29,849 bases of DNA from UBA6522 sp036231525. GTDB lineage: Bacteria > Pseudomonadota > Gammaproteobacteria > Steroidobacterales > Rariloculaceae. Where the stretch lies: contig JAZAGZ010000008.1 of assembly GCA_036231525.1 (NCBI GenBank), positions 1 to 29,849 on the forward strand, in the 5' to 3' direction. Below are positions 15,551 through 23,231 of this stretch, one piece after another (the stretch's first letter is position 1; each line of letters starts with the position of its first letter). The notes beneath the pieces are model-generated. The model worked only from the letters and a program-made list of their open reading frames with translations. It did no database searches and was not told the DNA's origin. The position numbers were made by a program, and so were the translations under genes.

Positions 15551-16594
15551 CTAGGGTAAGGAAGCAATGTATGCTGAGATATTCAGCATGTCTTCGGCGC
15601 TCAAGTTGGCTACCACGGCGGTCATCAACGGGCTTTGTCGAGTTCCCTGCTTGATATCCCATAGTTGTCGCATGGTATAGCTTGCGGTACGTCCAGCAAT
15701 GCCTGGTACTATGCCAAGTCCCATGTGATCTAGGCCATGACAGATTCCACACTGTATTGTTTTACTATCACCTGTGTTTACAAGTCGCTCGCCTTTTGCA
15801 AGGCTGCCCACGGGTACGTACGCGATAAATCCACCGCGTGGATCGCGCATCATTTCGGTTTTTTCCGGATCCTCAGGTACCTCTATGATTCGTTGTCCTA
15901 GGGGCGTAGGTGGCATATCCGGAACGGGCAACATCAGACCGTTATTGGTAGAGCGGACTTGTGGTACCTCTACGGTTTCAATTACACGAACCATGGGGCG
16001 ATAGTCCATTGAAGAGTAATATTCGGCAACCTGTTGCTTTTCATCATCTGTCAGTCGGGTAGCGATCATTGCCATCACATTTGTATTGGCTTTGCGTGGA
16101 TCAGCGCTGCGCCGGGTACCATTCTCAAAAGCTTCAAGTTGCTGGAGGATATAGGTGGCAGACAAACCTGAAACGTGGCCATTTTCCATCTTGCCCTGGC
16201 CATTTGGATAGTGGCAGAGTGCGCAGGCTTGCAGTCCCTCAGACTCATCTCCTCTAGCAACAATATCCGGCATCAGCGGGTGATCGTTTGGGTACCAGTC
16301 TGCGGGGCCATAACCGAAGTAAGCTTCGTTCCTGGTAAAGGATGCTGAGGTATCTGGCAATGTTCGTTTGATGCCGTCATCGGGCACGGGCTGGCCAACA
16401 TACCCGCATTCGATCGGCCTGGCTGTGGGTGGGCAAGGTGGGGCTACCTGGTCGCCTGGTGCTAGCGGTGATAAAAGTCCGTACGCCCAGTCTGGCCAGT
16501 CTGGTGTATGTTGCATCGATTGCGCATTAAGACCCGTACTGAAACTGGTGAGGCTGATTAGGCCGAGTATTGTTAGACCAACGCGTTGTCTCAT
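15551..16594 (-). CDS. Secreted diheme cytochrome c (c4-like, two domains)
   Basis: The 347-residue protein has a cleavable signal peptide (VGLTILGLISLTSFSTGLNA then QSMQH). One cytochrome c domain has C124-A-L-C127-H128 and a second has C282-G-I-C285-H286. Probable axial Met residues are near M174/M176 and at M324 (QSPLMTAVV). The repeat HYPNGQG.. / HGLDHMGLG and the paired ends (DDEKQQVAEYYSSMDYRP, SAEDMLNISAYIASLP) show the two domains are related, as in cytochrome c4. Extra features are an N-terminal Pro-rich extension with two Cys (C54, C63) and a spacer of about 60 residues between domains. GAGGA lies 9 nt before the ATG. Converging on actF, it is a candidate periplasmic electron carrier for the ACIII/caa3 pair. 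Confidence 0.88.
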   Translation of the reverse strand: MRQRVGLTILGLISLTSFSTGLNAQSMQHTPDWPDWAYGLLSPLAPGDQVAPPCPPTARPIECGYVGQPVPDDGIKRTLPDTSASFTRNEAYFGYGPADWYPNDHPLMPDIVARGDESEGLQACALCHYPNGQGKMENGHVSGLSATYILQQLEAFENGTRRSADPRKANTNVMAMIATRLTDDEKQQVAEYYSSMDYRPMVRVIETVEVPQVRSTNNGLMLPVPDMPPTPLGQRIIEVPEDPEKTEMMRDPRGGFIAYVPVGSLAKGERLVNTGDSKTIQCGICHGLDHMGLGIVPGIAGRTASYTMRQLWDIKQGTRQSPLMTAVVANLSAEDMLNISAYIASLP

Positions 16595-17033
16595 TCGTAG
16601 TTGTCCTCAGTCTGCTATACCACGATTGTGGCACATCATTCTCTAATCTGCGTGCTCTGATACTTCAAAGTGGTGAGTTTTATACTAGTGTATTTCAAGA
16701 TACTCTGAGCTTAGAAAGCCCGATTTAGACTAATGTTTTGAGTATCCAAAAAAATAGAATAAAACGCTATCTAAGGTCAAGAATCTTTAGCAGCGATTTT
16801 TATTAAGATTGAACAGATAGAGCATTGAGGAATAAGGCTGATCGGGTATTTGTTCTCTGACTACTAATATAGGAGTAGAATTAAAATCGTCTTAGAGTAG
16901 AGAGACCGGTATCTGTAGGGTCATTACTGGCAATTAGGTACATGCCAGCGATAGATTTTTCTTAAGATTACATATTGCCGGGTTTTCTGATGCAATTATT
17001 AATTATGAGGGTGCTAAAAATCTGGAGGCAGTT
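16595..17033. other. Long AT-rich divergent intergenic region
   Basis: This 439-nt stretch between the divergent cytochrome c and DUF6152 genes has no supported coding sequence. It is visibly more AT-rich than its neighbours and must contain two divergent promoters, which I could not fix. It contains an imperfect direct repeat (16791-16810 and 16946-16969), listed separately. Confidence 0.5.
16791..16969. repeat. Imperfect direct repeat pair CAGCGAT...TTAAGATT
   Basis: CAGCGATTTTTATTAAGATT at 16791-16810 recurs at 16946-16969 as CAGCGAT, four extra bases, TTTTTCTTAAGATT. Start to start they are 155 nt apart, and both are on the plus strand upstream of the DUF6152 gene. Paired sites may be regulator binding sites or a small duplication. 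Confidence 0.35.
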
Positions 17034-18089
17034 GTGTTAATCGCTCGCAAGATACTTTTCATTGCTTTCTTGGGCACTCCAATTGTGGCCATTGGCCACC
17101 ATGCGATTGCAGGCCGATATGACCCTGCAACAATTATTGAGGTTGAAGGTGAGGTAACCAGTCTTTTGTGGAGGAATCCTCACGTTCAAGTGTCAATGCG
17201 TGTAATTGGAGAGAACGGAGATTTACAGGATTGGGACATGGCGACAACTTCACTGAGTAATATGCGTCGTTGGCAGATTGGTCCAGAATTCATTGCGGTG
17301 GGGGATACCATACGAGTCGCAGGTAATCCTGCTATTCGTATTGAACACGGACTTTATATTAGCAATGTATTGACTAGTGGCGGTGAGGAGGTTTTGTTAG
17401 GGGGTAATGTTCAACCTAGATGGGATTCGGATGAAACTATTGAAATGTCGGCAAGCCGACGTCTCGGGATTGGCGACACATCGGCGCCAGAGCTCGGTAT
17501 ATTTCGTATTTGGAGCACTCCCGACAACATTCCAATGTTGGTGCCGAGGGATATTGGGCGAACCTCCTCCGGTAGAGCCAATCTTACTGAGGGCGCGCTA
17601 CAGGCTGTAGATGCATTCATATGGGAGCGGGATAACCCACTTCAGAATTGCGCGCCAAAGGGCATGCCACTAATAATGGAAGCCCCGTACCCCTTTGCAT
17701 TTATACAGGAGGGCGAGAGTATTCTTTGGCATAACGAAGAATACGATACGGTTCGTACTATCCACATGGCGCCTGATGCTTCATCAGAGGGGCAATCAGA
17801 TTCACTCCTCGGGTACTCTATAGGCCGTTGGGAGAACGAGAACACGTTGCTTGTAAGTACGACGCACATGGGTTGGGAGCACTTTGATGGCCAAGGTATC
17901 CCGGCGAGCACGGCAGGGACATTAGAGGAACGCTTTACTTTGAGTGAGATGGGAGATCGTCTAGATTACAGTATGACATTTAGTGATCCTGCGAATCTTG
18001 TCGAGCCAATGACCTTCGGAAAACACTGGGTATGGTACCCCGATGCGGAAGTGGCTGGATATGCATGTTCACTAGAGGCAGAAGATTAA
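17034..18089 (+). CDS. Exported DUF6152-domain protein with C-terminal 'GRWExxTLLV' domain
   Basis: The function of this 351-residue protein is unknown. A GTG start is supported by GGAGG five bases upstream. A signal peptide (ILFIAFLGTPIVAIG) precedes HHAIAGRYDP, the mature start typical of DUF6152 (HH, then a VEGEVTSLLWRNPHVQV motif). Residues about 20-125 form that domain. Residues about 190-350 match another domain common in Acidobacteria and marine gammaproteobacteria: NCAPKGMPLIMEAPYPFAF, then TIHM, GYSIGRWENENTLLVSTT, LEERFTLSE, FSDPANLVEPMTF, and GYACSLE. No catalytic motif or cofactor site is evident. It is the first of three related exported proteins and stands 204 nt before the second. 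Confidence 0.8.
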   Translation: MLIARKILFIAFLGTPIVAIGHHAIAGRYDPATIIEVEGEVTSLLWRNPHVQVSMRVIGENGDLQDWDMATTSLSNMRRWQIGPEFIAVGDTIRVAGNPAIRIEHGLYISNVLTSGGEEVLLGGNVQPRWDSDETIEMSASRRLGIGDTSAPELGIFRIWSTPDNIPMLVPRDIGRTSSGRANLTEGALQAVDAFIWERDNPLQNCAPKGMPLIMEAPYPFAFIQEGESILWHNEEYDTVRTIHMAPDASSEGQSDSLLGYSIGRWENENTLLVSTTHMGWEHFDGQGIPASTAGTLEERFTLSEMGDRLDYSMTFSDPANLVEPMTFGKHWVWYPDAEVAGYACSLEAED

Positions 18090-18305
18090 TTAATAACTGT
18101 AAATATTTGATATTTAAAATATTTATTTTAATATAAGCGCCATTGCACACGCAGTTTTCGTCCTTATCCGCTATCGGTTATTTGGTTGGGTTGGATACAA
18201 ATCAAAATACACAGTTGCTATGTAGGTAGTGTTGTAGTGTTTTTTAGGAGTTTCCCAATCTAAGGGATTCATTAGCTTTTATTGTCAGATTAATTGGGGG
18301 GAATT

Positions 18306-19124
18306 ATGCAGTGCATTCGTACCGTGGCAGTTTCCATGATATTGGCATGCACAGTGCTTTTGTTCTCACGGATAACGGACGCACAGTCTTCGGTATCAGT
18401 TGAAAATTTTCCGGATTGGAGTGGTGTCTGGCAGATGATTGGTCCCACAGTTTTTGACCGTGCTACCGTTGCCCCCGCGGACGGTCGAGCCGGGCAACAC
18501 GGCGTACGCGAATATCCCCCATACAATGTTGAGTGGGAAGGAAAATACGTCGCAAATATTGAGCTGATTCGACAGGATCGTTTTCCAGACACAATATCCA
18601 CGTGTGGCACTTTCCCAGGATTCCCTCGAACGATGAATTTGCCAGGCGCAATGGAATTTGTTGTTAGGCCAGAACAAGTCTGGATTCTTACAGAGGATGG
18701 CCCGAGCATCACACGCATCTACACTGATGGCCGTAACCACCCTCCACCTGATGAGATCTGGCCGACTTATAGCGGTGAGTCCGTCGGAGAATGGGAGGGG
18801 GATACACTAGTTTTTAAAACCATAGGTATTAAAGGGGCCGGCGATACTATCCTTGACAGGACAGGACTAGTACTCAGTGAGCAAGCTCAAATTACAACAC
18901 GGTTGCGGAGAGTTGATGAAAGTACGATGGAAGCTCGAATGATTATTGAAGATCCGGAAGCTTTGACAGCACCGTGGTCTGTCAATAAACAGTACGAGCG
19001 TTTGCCAGCAGGCTCTCGAATGTTTGATGTCGCTTGTGCAGAAAACAATCGTAATCCGGTGGATGAGGCTGGTCGGACTTTAACGCTTGATGCGGAAGGT
19101 AATATATTGGATATGAATTATTGA
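18306..19124 (+). CDS. Exported protein of the 'GxWEGDTLV' family, function unknown
   Basis: This 272-residue protein has a signal peptide (VAVSMILACTVLLFSRITDAQ), then DWSGVWQM, a motif seen at the mature start of this family. TCGTFPGFPRTMNLPGAMEF, SITRIYTDGRNHPP, PTYSGESVGEWEGDTLVFKT and IIEDPEALTAPWSVNKQY correspond piece by piece to the C-terminal half of the gene at 17034. The ATG at 18306 follows a G-rich ribosome binding site; a TTG at 18294 is less likely. No enzyme motif is evident. Its end is 15 nt before the next DUF6152 gene, so the two are probably cotranscribed. Confidence 0.8.
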   Translation: MQCIRTVAVSMILACTVLLFSRITDAQSSVSVENFPDWSGVWQMIGPTVFDRATVAPADGRAGQHGVREYPPYNVEWEGKYVANIELIRQDRFPDTISTCGTFPGFPRTMNLPGAMEFVVRPEQVWILTEDGPSITRIYTDGRNHPPPDEIWPTYSGESVGEWEGDTLVFKTIGIKGAGDTILDRTGLVLSEQAQITTRLRRVDESTMEARMIIEDPEALTAPWSVNKQYERLPAGSRMFDVACAENNRNPVDEAGRTLTLDAEGNILDMNY

Positions 19125-19139
19125 ACGAGGAGTAGGGTG

Positions 19140-19535
19140 ATGGGCAGAGAAAAAAATTCTTCGTCAATTTTGAAACTGTATTCATTGATAATTTTCGGAT
19201 TTGCGTGCTCGCCGGTGACGGCACATCATTCTGGAAACATGTTTGATCGAGAACGGACAGTTGAGTTGACTGGGACTGTAAAAGAGTTTCAGTGGGCAAA
19301 TCCTCACATTTGGATTCAAGTGCTTGTTCCCGACACTGCAGGGTTACTAGAGGAGTGGAGTATTGAAGGCGGTGTACCCAACAGGCTATTCAGAGCTGGA
19401 TGGCGGCCCACGAGTTTTAAGCCTGGTGACGAGGTAACGATCTTAGCCAATCCAATGAGAGATGGAGCTAAGGCTGGTGCGTTCGTCGGCGCGAGGTTGA
19501 CCGACGGTTCAACACTAGGCCGATTCTCCAATTGA
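19140..19535 (+). CDS. Small exported DUF6152 protein
   Basis: This 131-residue protein has a signal peptide ending in SPVTA and a mature start HHSGNMFDRERTVELTGTV, with KEFQWANPHIWIQVLV, typical of DUF6152. DEVTILANPMRDGAKAGAFVGARLTDG near the end resembles an OB-like or beta-barrel strand pattern. It corresponds to the N-terminal half of the protein at 17034. GAGGAG at 19127-19132 lies seven bases before ATG 19140, so that start is preferred over the GTG three bases earlier. The function of DUF6152 is unknown. The conserved paired His at the mature N-terminus could bind metal; this is speculative. Confidence 0.85.
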   Translation: MGREKNSSSILKLYSLIIFGFACSPVTAHHSGNMFDRERTVELTGTVKEFQWANPHIWIQVLVPDTAGLLEEWSIEGGVPNRLFRAGWRPTSFKPGDEVTILANPMRDGAKAGAFVGARLTDGSTLGRFSN

Positions 19536-19632
19536 TAATGGTCCGATCTATCATGGCGTTGGCCATGAGCGTCAAGATGAAAGCGTAGCAATTTGGACTA
19601 CGACTTGGCTTTCGTGCAGTAGCTTCAATGTC

Positions 19633-19638
19633 AGGAGG
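19633..19638 (+). promoter_or_regulatory. Ribosome binding site fixing the TTG start of the TRAP gene
   Basis: A perfect AGGAGG lies eight bases before TTG 19647 and only two before TTG 19641. Spacing therefore selects 19647, giving a protein that starts MKRRDFLGG. Confidence 0.7.
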
Positions 19639-19646
19639 GGTTGAAT

Positions 19647-20738
19647 TTGAAACGGCGTGATTTTCTTGGTGGACTGAGCAGCGGAGCTGCTTTGGCTGCC
19701 TGCAGCCCTCAAACGCAGGAAGCAAACGAGGATAGAAGTACTACGCAGCGTTTTTCCTGGAAGATAGTGACAACCTGGTTGCCGAACTTCCCAGGGCTAG
19801 GGACGGGTGTCAACACACTGGTTCGTTATATCCATGAGCTGAGTGGCGGTCGTATGGATATCACCATATACGGTGCAGGTGAGTTGGTACCTGCAACAGA
19901 AGTATTTGATACTGTATCTGAGGGAAATGCAGAAATGGGGCATGGTCCAGCCTACTACTGGCGTGGCAAAAGTCAGGCAGCCCAGTTTTTCACCACCATT
20001 CCATTCGGTCTGAACGCACATGAGCAAAACGCTTGGTTGTATTATGGTGGTGGTTTGGAGTTATGGCGTGAAGTTTATGGGCCATTTAACCTTGTTCCGT
20101 TCCCGGCGGGGAATACGGGCGTGCAGATGGGAGGATGGTTCAATAGGCCTATCGAGAATATCGAGAGTCTCCGGGGTTTAAAAATGCGAATGCCAGGCAT
20201 CGCCGGTGAAGTTTTACGTCGCGCCGGTGGTATCCCGGTATTTCTTCCTCAGCCAGAAATCTACACAGCACTTCAGACAGGGAACATTGACGCCGCAGAG
20301 TGGGTGAGCCCCTACAATGATAGGGGGCTTGGGCTGCACCAAGCAGCTCGCTATTACTATTACCCGGGCTGGCAGGAGCCAGGCCCTACACTGGAATGCA
20401 TAGTGAACCGAGAAGCTTGGAACTCTCTTCCCGAGGATTTGCAGGCCATTATTCGTGTTGCATGCCAGGCAACGGTCGTTGATATGACCTCGGAGTTCAT
20501 GGCGCGTAATGCCACTGCGCTAGAGCAGTTACGGTCGGAAGAGAGTGTTGAACTCCGCAAATTTCCTGATGACGTTCTTGCTCGGTTAAAGACAATAACC
20601 TTTGAAGTCATTGAGGAAATGGCTGCAGAGGATGAACTCGTAGCAAAGGTTTGGAATTCTTACCGGGATTTTATGAGGCGTTCTCAAAGCTGGCAGGAGA
20701 TTTCCGAGCAAGCCTATCTTTCCACGAGAAATCTTTAA
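19647..20738 (+). CDS. TRAP transporter substrate-binding protein (DctP family, TakP-like)
   Basis: This periplasmic receptor of a tripartite ATP-independent transporter usually binds organic acids. From TTG 19647 (363 residues) it opens with a twin-arginine pattern (KRRDFLGG) and a lipobox-like LAAC (C19), so it may be a Tat-exported lipoprotein. Family stretches are WKIVTTWLPNFPGLGTGVN, GRMDITIYGAGELVPATEVFD, NTGVQMGGWFNRPI, LRGLKMRMPGIAGEVLRRAGG and EIYTALQTGNIDAAEW; the RMPG-type Arg commonly contacts a substrate carboxylate. The wording is closest to TakP, the 2-keto acid binding protein (from memory). No dctQ or dctM partner is present, so it must use a transporter encoded elsewhere. 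Its stop is 8 nt before the nitrile hydratase beta gene. Confidence 0.88.
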   Translation: MKRRDFLGGLSSGAALAACSPQTQEANEDRSTTQRFSWKIVTTWLPNFPGLGTGVNTLVRYIHELSGGRMDITIYGAGELVPATEVFDTVSEGNAEMGHGPAYYWRGKSQAAQFFTTIPFGLNAHEQNAWLYYGGGLELWREVYGPFNLVPFPAGNTGVQMGGWFNRPIENIESLRGLKMRMPGIAGEVLRRAGGIPVFLPQPEIYTALQTGNIDAAEWVSPYNDRGLGLHQAARYYYYPGWQEPGPTLECIVNREAWNSLPEDLQAIIRVACQATVVDMTSEFMARNATALEQLRSEESVELRKFPDDVLARLKTITFEVIEEMAAEDELVAKVWNSYRDFMRRSQSWQEISEQAYLSTRNL

Positions 20739-20746
20739 CTTGTGCT

Positions 20747-21412
20747 ATGAATAATATTCACGACATGGGCGGGATGACGTGCTTCGGACCTGTTGAGCGA
20801 GAGGAGAATGAACCCATTTTTCATGGGGAGTGGGAGCGACGGGTTTTAGCCCTGACTCTTGCCACATCAGTATTTTTTGGCCCTTTGGATAGACGCCGCC
20901 ACGTACTTGAGCAGATGAACCCTCTGGATTACCTCAGTTGTAGCTATTACGAGCGATGGTTGGTTCGGATTGAGCGTTTATCAAAAGAAACTGGCTTCGT
21001 AACTGATGAGGCGTTTACGAGCAGGGGTGCTGCTCTTTTTGAGACTGTGTCTGGCGCACCGGTCGACTCCGACACCATGGATTCGATCATCCGACAAGGG
21101 AATCCATCAGTTCGTGACACCGGGCGGTTAGAGCCATGTTTTGCAGTTGGGGACCGGGTTCGTGCCCGGAACATCAACCCTTCAGGGCACACCCGGTTAG
21201 TAAGGTATGTACGTGGGCGTGTGGGAGTGATCCATCAGATTCATGGTACACACCGCTTCCCTGATACCACGGCTCATGATAAGGGAGAGAATCCCCAGCC
21301 ACTTTATTCGGTTCGATTTGATGCGACGGAACTCTGGGGATCTTCAGCGTCGATAAAGGACAGTCTTTTTATCGATCTTTGGGAGGATTACTTGGAAGTG
21401 GAAAATGGCTGA
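20747..21412 (+). CDS. nthB: Nitrile hydratase beta subunit
   Basis: This subunit of nitrile hydratase converts nitriles to amides with a non-corrin cobalt or non-haem iron centre in the cytoplasm. The 221-residue protein starts MNNIHDMGGMTCFGPV, the standard beta-subunit opening. It then has FHGEWERRVLALTLAT and SYYERWLVRIERL, and a C-terminal SH3-like barrel (FAVGDRVRARNINPSGHTRLVRYVRG, GVIHQIHGTHRFPDT, YSVRFDATELWG). ATG 20747 is chosen; longer in-frame starts would run into the TRAP gene. The Arg-rich strand probably holds an Arg that hydrogen-bonds the oxidised Cys of the alpha subunit. Beta precedes alpha, the order usual for cobalt-type enzymes. It overlaps alpha by 8 nt. Confidence 0.93.
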   Translation: MNNIHDMGGMTCFGPVEREENEPIFHGEWERRVLALTLATSVFFGPLDRRRHVLEQMNPLDYLSCSYYERWLVRIERLSKETGFVTDEAFTSRGAALFETVSGAPVDSDTMDSIIRQGNPSVRDTGRLEPCFAVGDRVRARNINPSGHTRLVRYVRGRVGVIHQIHGTHRFPDTTAHDKGENPQPLYSVRFDATELWGSSASIKDSLFIDLWEDYLEVENG

Positions 21413-22049
21413 TAAACACCAGCACGACGTACCACCTAATCCTTATCTTGAGAAACGTCGTACCGCGACTGAGGCAAAGGCACTCGAAGAGCGCGTCCGG
21501 CAGCTAGAGAATCTTCTGACGGAAAAGGGCGTTGTTTCTAAAAAGACCCTGGATAGAGTCGTTAGTATTTACGAAAACGACCTGGGTCCTCTTAATGGCG
21601 CGAAGGTTGTTGCGCGCGCGTGGATTGATGCGGCTTATAGGCAGCGATTGTTAGCGGATGCCACTAAGGCAATTAAGGAATTAGGGTTTGGAGGGCTTCA
21701 AGGCGAGCATATGGTTGTTGTTGAAAATACCGCAACGGTACACAATATTGTTGCGTGTACCCTATGCTCTTGTTACCCCTGGCCTGTTTTGGGCTTACCT
21801 CCTACTTGGTATAAAAATCCGCCATACCGTTCTCGTATTGCTATCGATCCGCGCGGCGTACTGATTGAATTTGGACTCGAACTTGATGACTCGATAGAAG
21901 TGCGAGTCTGGGACAGTAGTGCTGAGATTCGTTACTTAGTGCTTCCGGAGCGCCCACAGGGTACAGAGGAATTTAGCGAAGAGGAACTAGCGGCTCTCGT
22001 GACAAGGGATTCTATGATTGGTGTTGCAAGAGTAAATAGCTTTTCCTAG
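21405..22049 (+). CDS. nthA: Nitrile hydratase alpha subunit, cobalt type
   Basis: This catalytic subunit carries the metal in the claw motif C118-T-L-C121-S-C123-Y (VACTLCSCYPWPVLGLPP). Threonine after the first Cys, as opposed to serine, marks the cobalt type. C121 and C123 would be oxidised to sulfinic and sulfenic acids. The 214-residue protein also has TKAIKELGFGGLQGEHMVVVENT before the claw and NPPYRSRIAIDPRGVL with an EIRYLVLPERPQGTE stretch after it, all typical. No cobalt transporter or amidase gene is in the window. The claw and full-length beta subunit argue against thiocyanate hydrolase, the nearest relative. Confidence 0.94.
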   Translation: MADKHQHDVPPNPYLEKRRTATEAKALEERVRQLENLLTEKGVVSKKTLDRVVSIYENDLGPLNGAKVVARAWIDAAYRQRLLADATKAIKELGFGGLQGEHMVVVENTATVHNIVACTLCSCYPWPVLGLPPTWYKNPPYRSRIAIDPRGVLIEFGLELDDSIEVRVWDSSAEIRYLVLPERPQGTEEFSEEELAALVTRDSMIGVARVNSFS

Positions 22050-22364
22050 ATGGATCGAATAGTCAAGGCTGAGGTTGCAGATATGGAGGGTGTTGGGGCT
22101 TTGCCTCGACGCAGTGGAGAACTTATTTTTCACGATCAGTGGGAGCGCCGTGCCTTTGCTTTAGGGGTAGCGTTACATGAGCAAGGGGAATTTAGCTGGG
22201 ACGACTTTCGCAAATATCTGATTGCATCAATTTCTGCGAGTGGTGATATTTCGGAGATGCTCGATTCGAGCGGGCCTGGATACTATGAGCATTGGCTAGC
22301 GGCTCTGGAAAAGATGCTTATTGAGAAAGGTTTAATTACATCTAGCAAAGATTTGGTATTGTGA
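22050..22364 (+). CDS. Nitrile hydratase accessory (activator) protein
   Basis: This 104-residue protein is of the P14K/NhlE type, a small chaperone needed in cobalt nitrile hydratases to load metal or swap the alpha subunit. Its body (FHDQWERRAFALGVALHEQGEFSW ... GYYEHWLAALEKMLIEKGLI) closely parallels the N-terminal helical part of the beta subunit (FHGEWERRVLALTLA ... SYYERWLVRIERL), so the two genes share an origin. The ATG directly follows the alpha stop. The opening VKAEVADMEGVGALPRRSG also suits the family. It overlaps the downstream DNA glycosylase start by GTGA. Confidence 0.88.
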   Translation: MDRIVKAEVADMEGVGALPRRSGELIFHDQWERRAFALGVALHEQGEFSWDDFRKYLIASISASGDISEMLDSSGPGYYEHWLAALEKMLIEKGLITSSKDLVL

Positions 22365-22996
22365 AGGGCCCTGCCAACGGTGGTTTGAACGCACAAAGTT
22401 TTCCGGTCTATGCTACTGCGCTGGCAAAGCAACATGTTGAACTCCAGGAGATTATTCAACGATGGGGGCTCCCCAATTTTTGGGGTCGTAGACCGGGGAT
22501 CGAATCCCTCTTTCTTATTATTCTCGAACAACAAATATCTATCGCAGCGGCGCGGGCTATCTATCGTAAGCTCAAGGCTTCACTAGGGGGATTATCTGCT
22601 CGTCGCGTTTGTCTTGCGGGCCCGGTTGAATTGAGGGCACTTGGACTAACACGGCAGAAGTCTCGCTATTGCTATGAACTAGCGTGTGCCGTTACGGAGC
22701 GCCGGTTATCAGTCGATGGTCTAAAGAATCTTGGTGATGCTGAAGCTATCGAAGTGCTTTGTGCCCAGCCTGGTATTGGCCCATGGAGTGCTGCAATTTA
22801 CCTAATGTCTGCATTAAAGCGTATTGATGTTTGGCCGCCGGGGGATCTTGCATTGCGACGTAGTATTGCGGAGTTATTCCCGAGAATGAATGCAGCTGCA
22901 CTGGCCGATTCTGGTGATCGATGGTACCCACAGCGGGCGGTTGCAGCGCGGTTGATATGGCACCACTATCGCTGCAGTTTCGTTCGTTCCGGTTGA
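22361..22996 (+). CDS. HhH-GPD DNA glycosylase (AlkA-like 3-methyladenine glycosylase)
   Basis: This cytoplasmic base-excision repair enzyme probably removes alkylated purines. The 211-residue protein carries SLFLIILEQQISIAAARAIYRKL, the conserved opening helix pair, then a helix-hairpin-helix with LCAQPGIGPWSAAIYLM (about residues 133-149). The catalytic Asp162 lies in WPPGDLALRRS. There is no FeS-cluster Cys motif, and it lacks the N-terminal domain of long AlkA proteins. The GTG start overlaps the activator stop (GTGA), so it is in the nitrile hydratase transcript. It could also have relaxed substrate range. Confidence 0.87.
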   Translation: MKGPANGGLNAQSFPVYATALAKQHVELQEIIQRWGLPNFWGRRPGIESLFLIILEQQISIAAARAIYRKLKASLGGLSARRVCLAGPVELRALGLTRQKSRYCYELACAVTERRLSVDGLKNLGDAEAIEVLCAQPGIGPWSAAIYLMSALKRIDVWPPGDLALRRSIAELFPRMNAAALADSGDRWYPQRAVAARLIWHHYRCSFVRSG

Positions 22997-23155
22997 CCTA
23001 TGCTCATTTTGGTTTCTCACCGCGCTTCTATCCCCTAACTCCCCTTTTGGGTACAATGGCGGCGGAATTTGCGGAGTAGCTACTGATAAGCAGCTGGGTG
23101 ATTTCTTTGTGAATCACTTGATTGTATCTGTTTGCTATAGTTTAAGGCTTTAGTA

Positions 23156-23185
23156 AAAAGGCCCCGTTTGGGGCCTTTTATTTGA
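23156..23185 (+). terminator. Strong Rho-independent terminator downstream of the glycosylase gene
   Basis: AAAAGGCCCC (23156-23165), loop GTTT, and GGGGCCTTTT (23170-23179) form a perfect 10-bp stem followed by a T-rich tail. It is symmetrical and could work on either strand. It lies 160 nt after the last gene of the nitrile hydratase transcript. Confidence 0.85.
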
Positions 23186-23231
23186 TACTGCCCAAACTGA
23201 GAGCACATCTGGGAGGCTGGTGGGTAAGAAG

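Noticed and set aside
20747..22049. Thiocyanate hydrolase instead of nitrile hydratase
   Set aside because: The beta subunit is full length and fused, and a P14K-like activator follows; thiocyanate hydrolase has the beta part split into two subunits.
22997..23155. Possible tRNA or small RNA gene before rimP
   Set aside because: No cloverleaf, T-loop or anticodon arm could be built, and no convincing promoter was found. The TACAAT near 23051 lacks a -35 at a proper distance.
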